A DNA stretch of 64,000 nucleotides from Candidatus Methanomicula labiotermitis (lineage in GTDB: Archaea; Thermoplasmatota; Thermoplasmata; Methanomassiliicoccales; Methanomethylophilaceae). Numbering within the stretch: position 1 is the first letter of the stretch; each line of letters begins with the position of its first letter. Positions 43,895 through 52,694 of this stretch are shown here, piece by piece. The notes beneath the pieces were generated by a model that saw only the letters and a list, made by a program, of their open reading frames with translations, did not search any database and was not told the DNA's origin. The stretch is taken from the NCBI GenBank assembly GCA_009780575.1, contig WQZU01000002.1:1-64000 (forward strand), given 5' to 3'. The translations under genes and the position numbers were made by a program.

Positions 43895-44463
43895 CGGCGG
43901 TCCCTCCTCAGTACGACGGCAAGGAAGGTGCAGCCTTCTTTGCTCAGTGCGGTCATACCGTGTTTCCTTGAAGAATCATAATAAACCGAGTCTCCTTCCT
44001 CAAGGTCCTCCGTGTGATCCTCGTAAGCAAATCTCATCTTTCCTTTCAGAACGTAATTGAATTCCTGCCCGTCATGGGATGACATGGGCACAGACGTTAA
44101 TTCATCGGAGCGGAACGGTGCGGTAACAATGAACGGCTCCGCCGTCTTGTTCTTGAAATTGGACGCCAGATGCCCGTACTCAAACCCTTCGCGTCTTTTC
44201 ATCGGAAGACCTCTGCCCTTCTTCACGACCGTGTAACCGGAAAGATGGGGATTTTCGCCGGTAAGCAGTTCGACTATGTCAACGCCGAATTTATCGGCGC
44301 ATTTGTAAAGGAACATAAATGTGAGATCCTTCTTTCCGTTCTCAAGGTCGCTGTATTCCTTTTCCGTGACACCGGCGGCCGCGGCCATGTCGCCCGTTGT
44401 GTATCCGGTAGCGTCACGCAGCGCACGTATGCGCTCTGCTATCTCGCTTATTTTAGCATCCAT
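43891..44463 (-). CDS. XRE-family regulator with cupin domain
   Basis: A 190-residue regulator: helix-turn-helix of the XRE/Cro type at about 5-62 (IRALRDATGYTTGDMAAAAG) and a cupin ligand-binding domain at about 110-188 (PMSSHDGQEFNYVLKGKMRF). Such proteins sense small molecules and control neighbouring metabolic genes. The ATG at 44463 is preferred over TTG 44469. The stop overlaps the acyl-CoA ligase start, so the two genes form one operon and are likely regulated by their own product. Confidence 0.9.
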   Translation of the reverse strand: MDAKISEIAERIRALRDATGYTTGDMAAAAGVTEKEYSDLENGKKDLTFMFLYKCADKFGVDIVELLTGENPHLSGYTVVKKGRGLPMKRREGFEYGHLASNFKNKTAEPFIVTAPFRSDELTSVPMSSHDGQEFNYVLKGKMRFAYEDHTEDLEEGDSVYYDSSRKHGMTALSKEGCTFLAVVLRRDRR

Positions 44464-44815
44464 TTGCAATCAAACACGGTAAAACCATTTGAGATAAAAA
44501 ACTAGCTAAACATGTAAAGTGTTTTATCGAAACATTCGTAAGTTTTCTGCTGCAAAATTGATCTTCCGCAACGTATATCCGCATCCACGTATACTTTATG
44601 TTTTCGAGACGCCCGGCATCGATCGATCCGTCAAAAACCGGAATCGATGTTCAGCGATAGATCAAAATGCCGTGATTTTCGCTTATTCCGTACTTTTCAG
44701 GCACATCAGTGTTTACGTTGCCGTATACGTTCATACATTCATCGTTCGTTCGAACGTTCCTTTATTAATTATGTATGATGCCAACAGTTATACATGCGCA
44801 CGTATACGCCGTCAC
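44464..44815. other. divergent intergenic region
   Basis: A 352-base gap between the regulator (minus) and the P-loop gene (plus). The P-loop frame stays open through it for about 98 codons, but the translation lacks family features. A TATA-like TTATACAT at 44788-44795 gives leaderless spacing to GTG 44816, and TTTATTAATT at 44761-44770 is a second candidate. Nothing else is apparent. Confidence 0.45.
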
Positions 44816-45505
44816 GTGAACGGATCCGGAAGATTCACCATCATATGCGGTCATTACGGCGCGGGAAAGACGAATTTTGCCATTAATCACGCGATCGATG
44901 CGGTGAAGAACGGAAAGGATGTGACGCTTGTCGATCTGGACATAATAAATCCGTATTTCACGTCATCGATATATGCGGACGTTCTCAGGAAGAACGGTGT
45001 GAACGTGATATCTCCCGTTTTCGCTAACACGAACATGGAGGTCACGGCGCTGCCCGCATCCGTCCATTCGGTGTTCGATACGGACGATGATGTCATATTG
45101 GACGTCGGCGGCGACAACGCCGGTGCCACGGTGCTCGGAAGATTCTCATCGAGGATCGCGGAAAGGGAGTATGAGATGCTGTACGTGACAAACATGTACC
45201 GTCCTATGACCGCTAGCCCCGAGGACTCCGTGAATATGCTGAGAGACATAGAGAACGCATGCGGACTGAAAGCAACGGCGGTTGTGAACAATTCCCATCT
45301 TAAGGAATTGACCGCAGTTTCGGTAATAACGGATTCATTGGAATATGCGAAGGAGGTCGCGCATCTTGCGCGGATACCTTTGCTTTTTACCACGGTGCCC
45401 CGGTCATACGTTGGCGGAGGCTTGCCCGAGGACGAATATTTTTATCCGGCGGATGTTTACGTCCGGTCTATCTGGGAAATGGGGAACGAACATGTTGAAA
45501 GTTAA
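44816..45505 (+). CDS. P-loop ATPase of the ParA/CobB type preceding 2-oxoacid oxidoreductase genes
   Basis: A 229-residue nucleotide-binding protein with Walker A GHYGAGKT at residues 12-19 and DVGGDNAG near 100-107; the fold is of the MinD/ParA/CobQ group. Its role is unknown. The GTG at 44816 fits the TATA at 44788, ATG 44771 is an alternative. Its last 14 bases overlap the start of the ferredoxin subunit gene, so it belongs to the oxidoreductase operon and may help its assembly or regulation, which is inference from context. Confidence 0.8.
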   Translation: MNGSGRFTIICGHYGAGKTNFAINHAIDAVKNGKDVTLVDLDIINPYFTSSIYADVLRKNGVNVISPVFANTNMEVTALPASVHSVFDTDDDVILDVGGDNAGATVLGRFSSRIAEREYEMLYVTNMYRPMTASPEDSVNMLRDIENACGLKATAVVNNSHLKELTAVSVITDSLEYAKEVAHLARIPLLFTTVPRSYVGGGLPEDEYFYPADVYVRSIWEMGNEHVES

Positions 45506-45698
45506 GATCAACGAGAGCCGATGCAAAGGGTGCGAGATGTGTGTCATCTCATGCCCTAAGAAGATAGTGGAACTGAACAAGGCAAAGATAAACAGCATGG
45601 GGTATCATCCGGTGCACATCACCGATATGGACAAATGCACGGAATGCGCGTTCTGCGCCATCATGTGCCCCGATGTTGTCATAACACTGGAGGGCTGA
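45492..45698 (+). CDS. 2-oxoacid:ferredoxin oxidoreductase delta (ferredoxin) subunit
   Basis: A 68-residue 2[4Fe-4S] ferredoxin-type subunit with clusters ligated by Cys11-21 (CKGCEMCVISC) and Cys49-59 (CTECAFCAIMC). It accepts electrons from the thiamine-diphosphate site. The ATG at 45492 lies inside the preceding gene; the alpha subunit follows after 2 bases. First of four contiguous subunit genes. Confidence 0.94.
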   Translation: MLKVKINESRCKGCEMCVISCPKKIVELNKAKINSMGYHPVHITDMDKCTECAFCAIMCPDVVITLEG

Positions 45699-45700
45699 GC

Positions 45701-46762
45701 ATGCCCGAGAAGGTTTTGATGAAAGGCAACGAAGCTGCGGCCGAGGCTGCGATATTGGCGGGCTGCAGGCATTTCTTCGGATATCCGATAACGCCGCAGA
45801 CGGAGATCGCGGCGCACATGTCCAACCGTATGCCAAAGATAGGCGGGATATACCTTCAGGCGGAATCCGAGATAGGAGCGATAAACATGGTCCTCGGAGC
45901 ATCGGCGGCGGGAGTAAGGACGATGACGTCATCCAGTTCCCCCGGGATAAGCCTGAAGGCCGAAAGTCTGTCATACCTTGCGGGTTCGGATCTTCCCGCA
46001 GTTCTGGTGAACATTCAGCGCGCCGGTCCCGGCCTGGGAGGCATACAGCCGTCGCAGGCCGACTACTGGCAGGCCACGAGGTCATCCGGACACGGTGATT
46101 ACAAGATGCTCGTGTTCGCACCGTCCACGGTGCAGGAGATGGTCGACCTTGTTGTTGATGCGTTCTACCTCAGCGACAAGTACAGGATGCCCGCCATGAT
46201 ATTGTCCGACGGTCTGCTCGGACAGATGATGGAACCCGTTGTATTCGATGAGAGCAAAGTGAAGAAAGCTCCGGAGAAACCGTGGGCCACATGCGGACAC
46301 GGAGACAAGAGGGAGCACAACATAATCACCTCGCTGTTCATAGACCCGTACGACCTTGACGCAGTGGTCAAAGCGAGATACGAGAGATACGAGCACATAA
46401 AGGAAAATGAGCAGCGTTACGAAGAGTACTGCACAAAGGATGCGGACATCATCGTCGTATCGTACGGAGCGTCGGCGCGTATAGTGCGCAGCGCAGTGGA
46501 TGCGGCCAGGAAGGAAGGTATAAAGGCAGGAATGATAAGACCGATATCTGTGTGGCCGTTCCCGGACAAACCGATATTGTCAAAGATCAATGATGTAAAG
46601 GCGTTCCTGTGCGTTGAGATGTCAATGGGCCAGATGGTGGATGACGTACGCCTCGCGGTCAACGGAAAGAAAGATGTGAAGTTCTTCGGACACACCGGAG
46701 GAGTGGTGCCCACGCCCTCTGAGGTTCTTGAAGAGATTAAAAAGATAAACAGAGGTGCTTGA
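45701..46762 (+). CDS. 2-oxoacid:ferredoxin oxidoreductase alpha subunit (VorB/KorA family)
   Basis: A 353-residue pyrimidine-binding alpha subunit. MKGNEAAAEAAILAGCRHFF and the loop GYPITPQTEI are close to VorB of 2-oxoisovalerate oxidoreductase as I remember it, so the substrate is a branched-chain 2-oxoacid or 2-oxoglutarate rather than pyruvate. The start ATG 45701 follows GAGGGCTGAGC. Downstream beta and gamma genes are 1 base away and 4-base overlapping, respectively. In an organism that activates acetate or branched-chain acids it could run in the carboxylating direction to make amino-acid precursors. Confidence 0.9.
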   Translation: MPEKVLMKGNEAAAEAAILAGCRHFFGYPITPQTEIAAHMSNRMPKIGGIYLQAESEIGAINMVLGASAAGVRTMTSSSSPGISLKAESLSYLAGSDLPAVLVNIQRAGPGLGGIQPSQADYWQATRSSGHGDYKMLVFAPSTVQEMVDLVVDAFYLSDKYRMPAMILSDGLLGQMMEPVVFDESKVKKAPEKPWATCGHGDKREHNIITSLFIDPYDLDAVVKARYERYEHIKENEQRYEEYCTKDADIIVVSYGASARIVRSAVDAARKEGIKAGMIRPISVWPFPDKPILSKINDVKAFLCVEMSMGQMVDDVRLAVNGKKDVKFFGHTGGVVPTPSEVLEEIKKINRGA

Positions 46763-46763
46763 T

Positions 46764-47528
46764 ATGAAGTTCGAAAAACCCAAGGCACTTACGGATATGC
46801 CGTTCCACTACTGCCCGGGATGCAGTCACGGTATAGTCCACAGGCTTATCGCAGAGGTTATCGATGAGCTCGGGATCGAAGGAAGGACGGTGGGCGTAGC
46901 CCCGGTCGGCTGTGCGGTGTTCGCATACAATTACTTCAGCTGCGACATGGTGCAGTCGCCTCACGGCAGAGCGCAGGCGGTCGCAACCGGAATAAAACGC
47001 GCAAATCCCGAGAACATGGTGTTCACATACCAAGGCGACGGAGACCTTGCGGCAATAGGAACAGCGGAAACGATCCACGCTGCGGCGCGCGGCGAGAACA
47101 TGACCGTGATATTCATCAACAACGCGATATACGGTATGACGGGAGGACAGATGGCCCCGACAACGCTCATCGGACAGGTGACGCAGACGTCGCCCTACGG
47201 ACGCGACCCCAAGACCGCCGGTTATCCGATGAAAGTGTGCGAGTTGCTGTCAACACTGGACGGTGTTGCGCTGGCGCAGCGTGTTTCCGTTGATACGGTG
47301 AAGAATGTGAAGGAAGCGAAGAAAGCGATAAAGAAAGCGTTCGAATACCAGATGGAAGGGAAAGGATACACTATAGTGGAGATCCTCTGCGTATGCCCGA
47401 CGAACTGGGGCCTTTCAATGAAGGACTCGCTTAAATGGCTCAGGGGAACCCTTATGCCCAACTATCCGGTCGGCGTTGTCAAAGACACCGGTGCAAAATG
47501 CAAATCGAAAGTCAAAGAGGTGAAATGA
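46764..47528 (+). CDS. 2-oxoacid:ferredoxin oxidoreductase beta (TPP-binding) subunit
   Basis: A 254-residue beta subunit binding thiamine diphosphate: CPGCSHGIVHR at 17-27, the GDGDLAAIG motif at about 95-103 with INNAIYGMTGGQMAPT following. This is the normal size and organisation. It begins 1 base after the alpha stop with GAGGTG as ribosome-binding site, and its stop overlaps the gamma start (ATGATG). Confidence 0.95.
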   Translation: MKFEKPKALTDMPFHYCPGCSHGIVHRLIAEVIDELGIEGRTVGVAPVGCAVFAYNYFSCDMVQSPHGRAQAVATGIKRANPENMVFTYQGDGDLAAIGTAETIHAAARGENMTVIFINNAIYGMTGGQMAPTTLIGQVTQTSPYGRDPKTAGYPMKVCELLSTLDGVALAQRVSVDTVKNVKEAKKAIKKAFEYQMEGKGYTIVEILCVCPTNWGLSMKDSLKWLRGTLMPNYPVGVVKDTGAKCKSKVKEVK

Positions 47529-48064
47529 TGAACACGAATCTTCTGCTGGCAGGATTCGGAGGACAAGGTATCTTGTTCACCGGAAAGGTGGCGGCGTATG
47601 CAGGTATGCTTGACGGCAAGGAAGTCTCATGGCTTCCGTCCTACGGACCGGAGATGAGAGGAGGGACCGCCAACTGCAGCGTATGCGTAAGCGAATCTCC
47701 GATAGGATCGCCGCTGGTGACCGCTCCGGACGTACTCGTGGCAATGAACCATCCTTCCCTGGAAAAGTTCGAGAAGACCGTTGTTCCCAACGGGCTGATA
47801 ATCCTTGACAGTTCCATCGTAAAAGATGAAGTGAAAAGGAAGGACGTGAGGGTCGTGTACCTTCAGGCGACGAGGCTTGCGTCTGACAACGGACTGATGG
47901 GATTGGCAAGCATGGTCATGATCGGGCGCCTTTACAAGGAGACCGGTTTTTGTTCGGAGGCTTCATTGTTCGAAGGGATAAAGAGAAGTGTCCCCGTCAG
48001 GAAACAGAGCCTGATGGATAAGAACATAGAGGCCGCCAAAATAGGGATCAAAAGCGGAGAATAA
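47525..48064 (+). CDS. 2-oxoacid:ferredoxin oxidoreductase gamma subunit
   Basis: A 179-residue gamma subunit with the signatures AGFGGQGILFTGKV (residues 9-22) and SYGPEMRGGTANC (about 45-57). ATG 47525 overlaps the beta stop; 47528 is an alternative. It closes the delta-alpha-beta-gamma operon. The second copy of the dispersed repeat begins immediately after its stop codon. Confidence 0.94.
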   Translation: MMNTNLLLAGFGGQGILFTGKVAAYAGMLDGKEVSWLPSYGPEMRGGTANCSVCVSESPIGSPLVTAPDVLVAMNHPSLEKFEKTVVPNGLIILDSSIVKDEVKRKDVRVVYLQATRLASDNGLMGLASMVMIGRLYKETGFCSEASLFEGIKRSVPVRKQSLMDKNIEAAKIGIKSGE

Positions 48065-48065
48065 A

Positions 48066-48167
48066 CTCCCTTCCCTGTTCTGATGGCGATAGACCGTGTC
48101 CAGAGTATCTTTCGTAGCACTCCAAGGCCAATCATACGCAGTCTCGGCCCCCGGCATCTCAGTGTAC
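48066..48167 (-). repeat. dispersed ~100-bp repeat, copy 2 (protein-like on minus strand)
   Basis: Related to 1631-1743 and beginning two bases after the gamma-subunit stop. On the minus strand it reads through PGAE, then TKDTLDTVYRHQNREGS in one frame; relative to copy 1 it has two deletions totalling nine bases, so the frame is kept. It is probably a gene fragment captured at this site. Confidence 0.65.
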
Positions 48168-48230
48168 AATTCATACAAGGCCTGGTGTCACGCATGATTT
48201 GTTCAACACATTCTATATGCTCAATAAATT

Positions 48231-48271
48231 TTTATAATCTAATCGCGATTAGATAAATCGTGATTAGATAA
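48231..48271 (+). promoter_or_regulatory. promoter and palindromic operator of the DUF234 ATPase gene
   Basis: A TATA element TTTATAAT (48231-48238) abuts a perfect 18-bp palindrome ATCTAATCGCGATTAGAT (48237-48254). The half ATCGCGATTAGATAA (48242-48256) is repeated once more as ATCGTGATTAGATAA (48257-48271), covering the expected transcription start near 48260. This layout is typical of a repressor site that blocks polymerase. GATCAGGTGA precedes ATG 48290. Confidence 0.7.
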
Positions 48272-48289
48272 ATCTGATCAGGTGACCAC

Positions 48290-49705
48290 ATGGCAACGTT
48301 CCTTGACAGCGGCAGAATATTTGAACTGAGATCGCTTGAAAAATTATACAACCGCGATGAGTTCACCTTCGCTGTCGTATACGGCCGCCGCCGCGTTGGA
48401 AAAACAAGCCTGATCAGTGAATTCATAAACCGTGATAATAAAAAGGCAATACGGTTCACCGCTACGGAGAACACAAGCACCGTTAATCTGGAGAACTTCT
48501 CGCAAAGCGTTTTCTCAGTTTTCCCGAAATTTTCCTCATTGGGACGGTTCCCGTCGTGGGAAAGTGCGTTTGACTATATAGTGGAGCAATCGGAAGGAAG
48601 GAAATTGATAGTCTTCATCGATGAATATCCGTATCTCGCAAAAGCGCAGCCTTCCATATCTTCAGAGATACAGAGATACATAGATCTCGTTCTTCAGGAC
48701 ACGAATATCATGCTGATACTCTGCGGTTCATCCATGTCGTTCATGGAAAATCAGGTTCTCGGATATCAAAGTCCGCTTTACGGCAGACGAACCGCGCAGT
48801 ACAAGATCAAACCTCTCGATTATTACGACAGCGCCGAATTCTTCATGAACGCGAGCATTGAGGACAAACTGCTCGGATATGCTGTCACCGGTGGCATACC
48901 GCAATATCTTAACACAATATCCAAGTCACCGACGGTCGAAGAAGGAATAAAGGACGCGTTCTTCTCAAAGGACGGGTTTCTTTACGAAGAGCCGCAGAAC
49001 CTGCTGAAGCAGGAGTTACGCGAACCGGCAATGTATAACGCCATAATAACGGCGATAGCGAACGGTGCAACGAAAATGAACGAGATCGCTTTGAAGGTGA
49101 ACGAAAAGGACAATAAAGTCGCGACATATATCAAAAATCTCATCGATCTCGGGATACTTGAAAAGAATGTTCCGATGCTTTCGAAAGGCGGCAGAAGCGG
49201 CATTTACAGGATAAAAGATAACATGTACCGTTTCTGGTATCGTTTCGTTCCGGGTGCTTTCACGCTGATCGACAACAGATATGAACACACATACGAAGAA
49301 AAAGTACGGCCGTTCGTCAATGATTTCATGGGGCATGTTTTTGAGGACGTATGCATGCAGTATCTCACACGATTAAATGTCAAAGACCGGTTACCGTTTC
49401 TGTTCACCGATATAGGAAAATGGTGGGGCGGAAACCCGATCACCAAGAAAGAAACCGAAATAGACATAATCGCCTCGTCCGGAGATAAACTGATACTAGG
49501 AGAATGTAAATGGAGGAACAAGAAGTTCGGTCCGGATACGTATAAAGGTCTGAAAGAAAGAGCGGCTATGTTCATTGATAAAGATATACATTTTTTCATT
49601 TTCTCAAGATCGGGATTCACCGTAAGCCTGACGGAAGAAGCGGAAAAGGATGACAGGCTGACACTTGTAGGACTGAATGATCTTTTCAATATTAGTTTTC
49701 CATGA
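48290..49705 (+). CDS. archaeal ATPase with C-terminal DUF234 nuclease-like domain
   Basis: A 471-residue protein: STAND/AAA-type ATPase domain (about 10-250) with Walker A GRRRVGKTS (32-40) and Walker B LIVFIDEYPY (106-115), a winged-helix region (about 260-330) and a C-terminal DUF234 domain. The latter shows the PD-(D/E)xK-like pattern Asp392 in EIDIIAS and Glu405-x-Lys407 in LGECKW. The family is abundant in archaea, often in variable loci, and its function is unknown; defence or mobile-element roles have been suggested. It is a single-gene unit with its own palindromic operator, so autoregulation through the winged helix is plausible. Confidence 0.9.
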   Translation: MATFLDSGRIFELRSLEKLYNRDEFTFAVVYGRRRVGKTSLISEFINRDNKKAIRFTATENTSTVNLENFSQSVFSVFPKFSSLGRFPSWESAFDYIVEQSEGRKLIVFIDEYPYLAKAQPSISSEIQRYIDLVLQDTNIMLILCGSSMSFMENQVLGYQSPLYGRRTAQYKIKPLDYYDSAEFFMNASIEDKLLGYAVTGGIPQYLNTISKSPTVEEGIKDAFFSKDGFLYEEPQNLLKQELREPAMYNAIITAIANGATKMNEIALKVNEKDNKVATYIKNLIDLGILEKNVPMLSKGGRSGIYRIKDNMYRFWYRFVPGAFTLIDNRYEHTYEEKVRPFVNDFMGHVFEDVCMQYLTRLNVKDRLPFLFTDIGKWWGGNPITKKETEIDIIASSGDKLILGECKWRNKKFGPDTYKGLKERAAMFIDKDIHFFIFSRSGFTVSLTEEAEKDDRLTLVGLNDLFNISFP

Positions 49706-49738
49706 TCTCTCCGCCGAAAATATAAAAAGTTAAAGAGA

Positions 49739-49759
49739 GGGGGCCGCAGCCCCCGTTTT
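49739..49759 (+). terminator. GC hairpin terminator between convergent genes
   Basis: GGGGGC at 49739-49744 pairs with GCCCCC at 49749-49754 around CGCA, followed by GTTTT. It lies between the DUF234 gene and the 3' end of acs. Confidence 0.7.
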
Positions 49760-49762
49760 CAT

Positions 49763-51712
49763 TCAGACCCTGCCTTTGATCAGCACATCTATGACTCCGG
49801 GGTCTATCAGTGTCGTCGTGTCCCCGAGTTCATCCTTCTTGCTTCCTCCTGCTATTTTCCTCAGGAGGCGGCGCATGATCTTCCCGCTGCGTGTTTTCGG
49901 CAGTCCGTTTGCGATCTGCACGGTCTTCGGCGTTGCGATCGGACCGACGATATTACGCACCTGATCGATCAGCTGTTTCTTCAGGTCCTCGGACTCCTCG
50001 AAACCGTCCTTCAGTGTTACGAAGGTGTATATCGCCTCTCCTTTGATCTCATCAGGTATCGGAACGACCGCAGCCTCGGCAACGGCCGGGTGCGATATAA
50101 GCGCAGCCTCCACCTCAGCCGCTCCTATTCTGTGGCCTGCAACGCTTATAACGTCATCCACACGGCCAAGCAGCCAATAGTCGCCGTCCTCATCGACCCT
50201 CGCGCCGTCGCCGGTCAGATAATGGCCGGGGAACGCGGTCCAATACGTCTCCACAAATTTCTCGTGGTCGTTCCATATTGTCCTCGCGAGCGACGGGAAC
50301 GGTTTCTTGATGTAAAGATTACCGCTTTCACCGGCTGCACATTCGGTCTTGTCTTCCTTGTATATCACCGGTTCAATTCCGGGCAGCGGTTTCATGGCTG
50401 ACGCCGGCTTAAGGTTGAACGCTCCGGTCATCGGAGATATCAGTATGCTTCCCGTCTCCGTCTGCCACCATGTGTCCGCTATCGGACAGCGTCCTCCGCC
50501 GACGGTCTTGTGATACCATTTCCAGACATCCGCGTCGATCGGTTCGCCGACGCTTCCGAGCATCTTGATCGATGAAAGATCATGTCTCGTTATCCATTCG
50601 TCGCCGGTCTTCCTGATCATCCTTATCGCGGTCGGGGCGGTGTAGAATATATCTACCTTCCATTTTTCGGCGACCTGCCAGAATCTGTCGTTCTCCGGGT
50701 AATTCGGAACGCCTTCGAACATAAGCGTTGTTGCGCCCAGGGAGAGCGGACCGTACAGTATGTACGTATGTCCGGTGATCCATCCTATGTCGGCGGTGCA
50801 CCAGTACACCTGTCCCGGGGCGTAGTTGAACACGTTCCTGAACGAAGTGCACGCTCCTACGAGATATCCTCCGCTGGTGTGCATCAGTCCTTTCGGCTTA
50901 CCGGTCGTTCCGGATGTGTAAAGCAGGAACAGCGGATCCTCGGCGTCCATTACCTCGGGCTCGCATCTGATCGGAGCCTTTGCCATCTCCTCGTGCCACC
51001 ATACGTCTCTTCCTTCTTCCATGACGATGTCCGAACCGGTGCGCTTGACAACGACGACCGTTGTGACGCTCGTATCCTTTTCCAGGATCTCGTTGACCTT
51101 TCCTTTCATGTCGATCTTCTTGCCGCCGCGGTAACTTCCGTCAGACGTCACCATCACTTTGGGTGTACAATCAACAACACGGTTGTAAACGGAATCCGAA
51201 CTGAAACCGGCGAACACGACGCTGTGGACGGCACCGATCCTGGCGCACGCGAGCAAAGTTATAGGCAACTCAGGGACCATCGGCAGGTATACGGCAACAC
51301 GGTCGCCTTTCTTCACGCCTTTGCTTTTCAATACATTGGAGAATTTCTCAACCTCATGCAGAAGCTGTCCGTATGTGTACACTTTGACATCATCATCCTC
51401 TTCTCCCTGAAATATGATGGCGGCGGTGTTCTTCAGACCGTTCTTGACGTGTCTGTCAAGACAGTTGTATGTAACATTCATCTTACCGCCTTTGAACCAC
51501 GTGAACTTATTTTCCTTCTTGTCCCAGGTGAAGGCCTCTTTCCAATCCTTTGAGAACCAATCGATACAGTCGGTCTGTTTCACCCAGTACGCCACCGGGT
51601 CTTTTATGGACTCATCATATATCCGATAGTATTCTTCTTCACTTTTTATGAATGCATATTTGCGGTATTCATCTGACGGTGGATACTGCCCTTTCGAATT
51701 CTCTGGCGTCAT
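49763..51712 (-). CDS. acs: acetyl-CoA synthetase (AMP-forming)
   Basis: A 649-residue enzyme of normal length that activates acetate with ATP and CoA. The P-loop YTSGTTGKPKG is at about 257-267, WWQTETGS and YLTGDGARVDEDG are present, and the catalytic lysine, a known target of regulatory acetylation, is in PKTRSGKIMRR near the C-terminus. GAGGTAAAATAA precedes the ATG. The CoA-transferase/GNAT fusion at 40398 carries an acetyltransferase domain that could in principle act on this lysine. An organism lacking CO dehydrogenase/acetyl-CoA synthase would need it for acetate assimilation. Confidence 0.96.
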   Translation of the reverse strand: MTPENSKGQYPPSDEYRKYAFIKSEEEYYRIYDESIKDPVAYWVKQTDCIDWFSKDWKEAFTWDKKENKFTWFKGGKMNVTYNCLDRHVKNGLKNTAAIIFQGEEDDDVKVYTYGQLLHEVEKFSNVLKSKGVKKGDRVAVYLPMVPELPITLLACARIGAVHSVVFAGFSSDSVYNRVVDCTPKVMVTSDGSYRGGKKIDMKGKVNEILEKDTSVTTVVVVKRTGSDIVMEEGRDVWWHEEMAKAPIRCEPEVMDAEDPLFLLYTSGTTGKPKGLMHTSGGYLVGACTSFRNVFNYAPGQVYWCTADIGWITGHTYILYGPLSLGATTLMFEGVPNYPENDRFWQVAEKWKVDIFYTAPTAIRMIRKTGDEWITRHDLSSIKMLGSVGEPIDADVWKWYHKTVGGGRCPIADTWWQTETGSILISPMTGAFNLKPASAMKPLPGIEPVIYKEDKTECAAGESGNLYIKKPFPSLARTIWNDHEKFVETYWTAFPGHYLTGDGARVDEDGDYWLLGRVDDVISVAGHRIGAAEVEAALISHPAVAEAAVVPIPDEIKGEAIYTFVTLKDGFEESEDLKKQLIDQVRNIVGPIATPKTVQIANGLPKTRSGKIMRRLLRKIAGGSKKDELGDTTTLIDPGVIDVLIKGRV

Positions 51713-51965
51713 TTATTTTACCTCATTCAAGTTAAAGGAACACCAACGGATGTTCCGAACAAAAGAGAGAATCGTTCCCAATATATTAACCATATGCATT
51801 AAACAGACTCTTTTTTTCGAATTTCGTAATTATATTTGTTTTTTTGAATACTATTCGTAGAAATGTAGACGTTATTCATCATAAAATATCGTAATACGTA
51901 ACCCGTACCGTTCTCAACCGGAACGTCGCGAACCTCAACGGAAGCGGTAATTCTGAGGATATCCG

Positions 51966-52694
51966 TCAAAAGAACCAGAATCTGCACCCTTCTACGGCGG
52001 ATATCTTCGCAACGGCGTCCAAACGGTCAACCGCGCCGCTGTATCTTCTGACAGCAAGCTTGCCCTCCTTTTCCAAAGCGTTACGCAGCACACTGACCTC
52101 TTTTGAAAGCTTCAGTGCATCGTCTTTCGTGTATGCGCGGTTCGATCTCACGCCTTCGGGTATGGATGCCGTAACCGTGCATCCGTATTTTTCCGCTATC
52201 GCGGGAAGCGCACTGTTGTCCGGTCCGAAGGATCCGACGCATCCTTTCCCTTTGTCCCATGAGAGTTTGCACATTGCGCACATGTCGCCCATCTCGTCGA
52301 ACGACAGCATATCCCATTCGGTCTGTCTGTTCTCGGGCGGTGAACCCGTGATCAGTTTCTTCGCGTCATCGGCGTTCAGCTTCGACAGATCCACCCAGCC
52401 GGTGTAACTTCGCCGCATGATCTTCTCAAGCGCGGCGCGGTCAGAGGGATCCTTCAGATGGTTGAGATATATGTCGCATACATTCTCATTCACTTTGTTC
52501 CTTTCCGCAAAACCTTCCCAATCGGGAAACACCTTCTCAACGTCATCCTTTGCCATGAATATCTCATATTCGGCCGCGTCCCCATACTTTTCCGCATCTT
52601 TTACCAGCACCATCAGGACATTCTCCTTCAAAGGTCTGCACAATGCGTTTTCACATTCTGTTTCACATATTGCAATACTTATACCCACGATCAT
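51966..52694 (-). CDS. hypothetical cysteine-containing protein
   Basis: A 242-residue soluble protein I do not recognise. It has several cysteines, including an N-terminal pair (CETECENALC) and MCAMCKLSWDKGKGC in the middle, which could bind a metal or cluster. The C-terminal third is helical with a heptad-like part. The start ATG 52694 overlaps the stop of the membrane-protein gene, so it is the third gene of a three-gene operon. Possibly a cytosolic partner of the membrane proteins. Confidence 0.75.
   Translation of the reverse strand: MIVGISIAICETECENALCRPLKENVLMVLVKDAEKYGDAAEYEIFMAKDDVEKVFPDWEGFAERNKVNENVCDIYLNHLKDPSDRAALEKIMRRSYTGWVDLSKLNADDAKKLITGSPPENRQTEWDMLSFDEMGDMCAMCKLSWDKGKGCVGSFGPDNSALPAIAEKYGCTVTASIPEGVRSNRAYTKDDALKLSKEVSVLRNALEKEGKLAVRRYSGAVDRLDAVAKISAVEGCRFWFF

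Noticed and set aside
44519-44815. N-terminal extension of the P-loop protein
   Set aside because: The 99 extra codons lack family features, are upstream of the best TATA element and precede a normal P-loop N-terminus.
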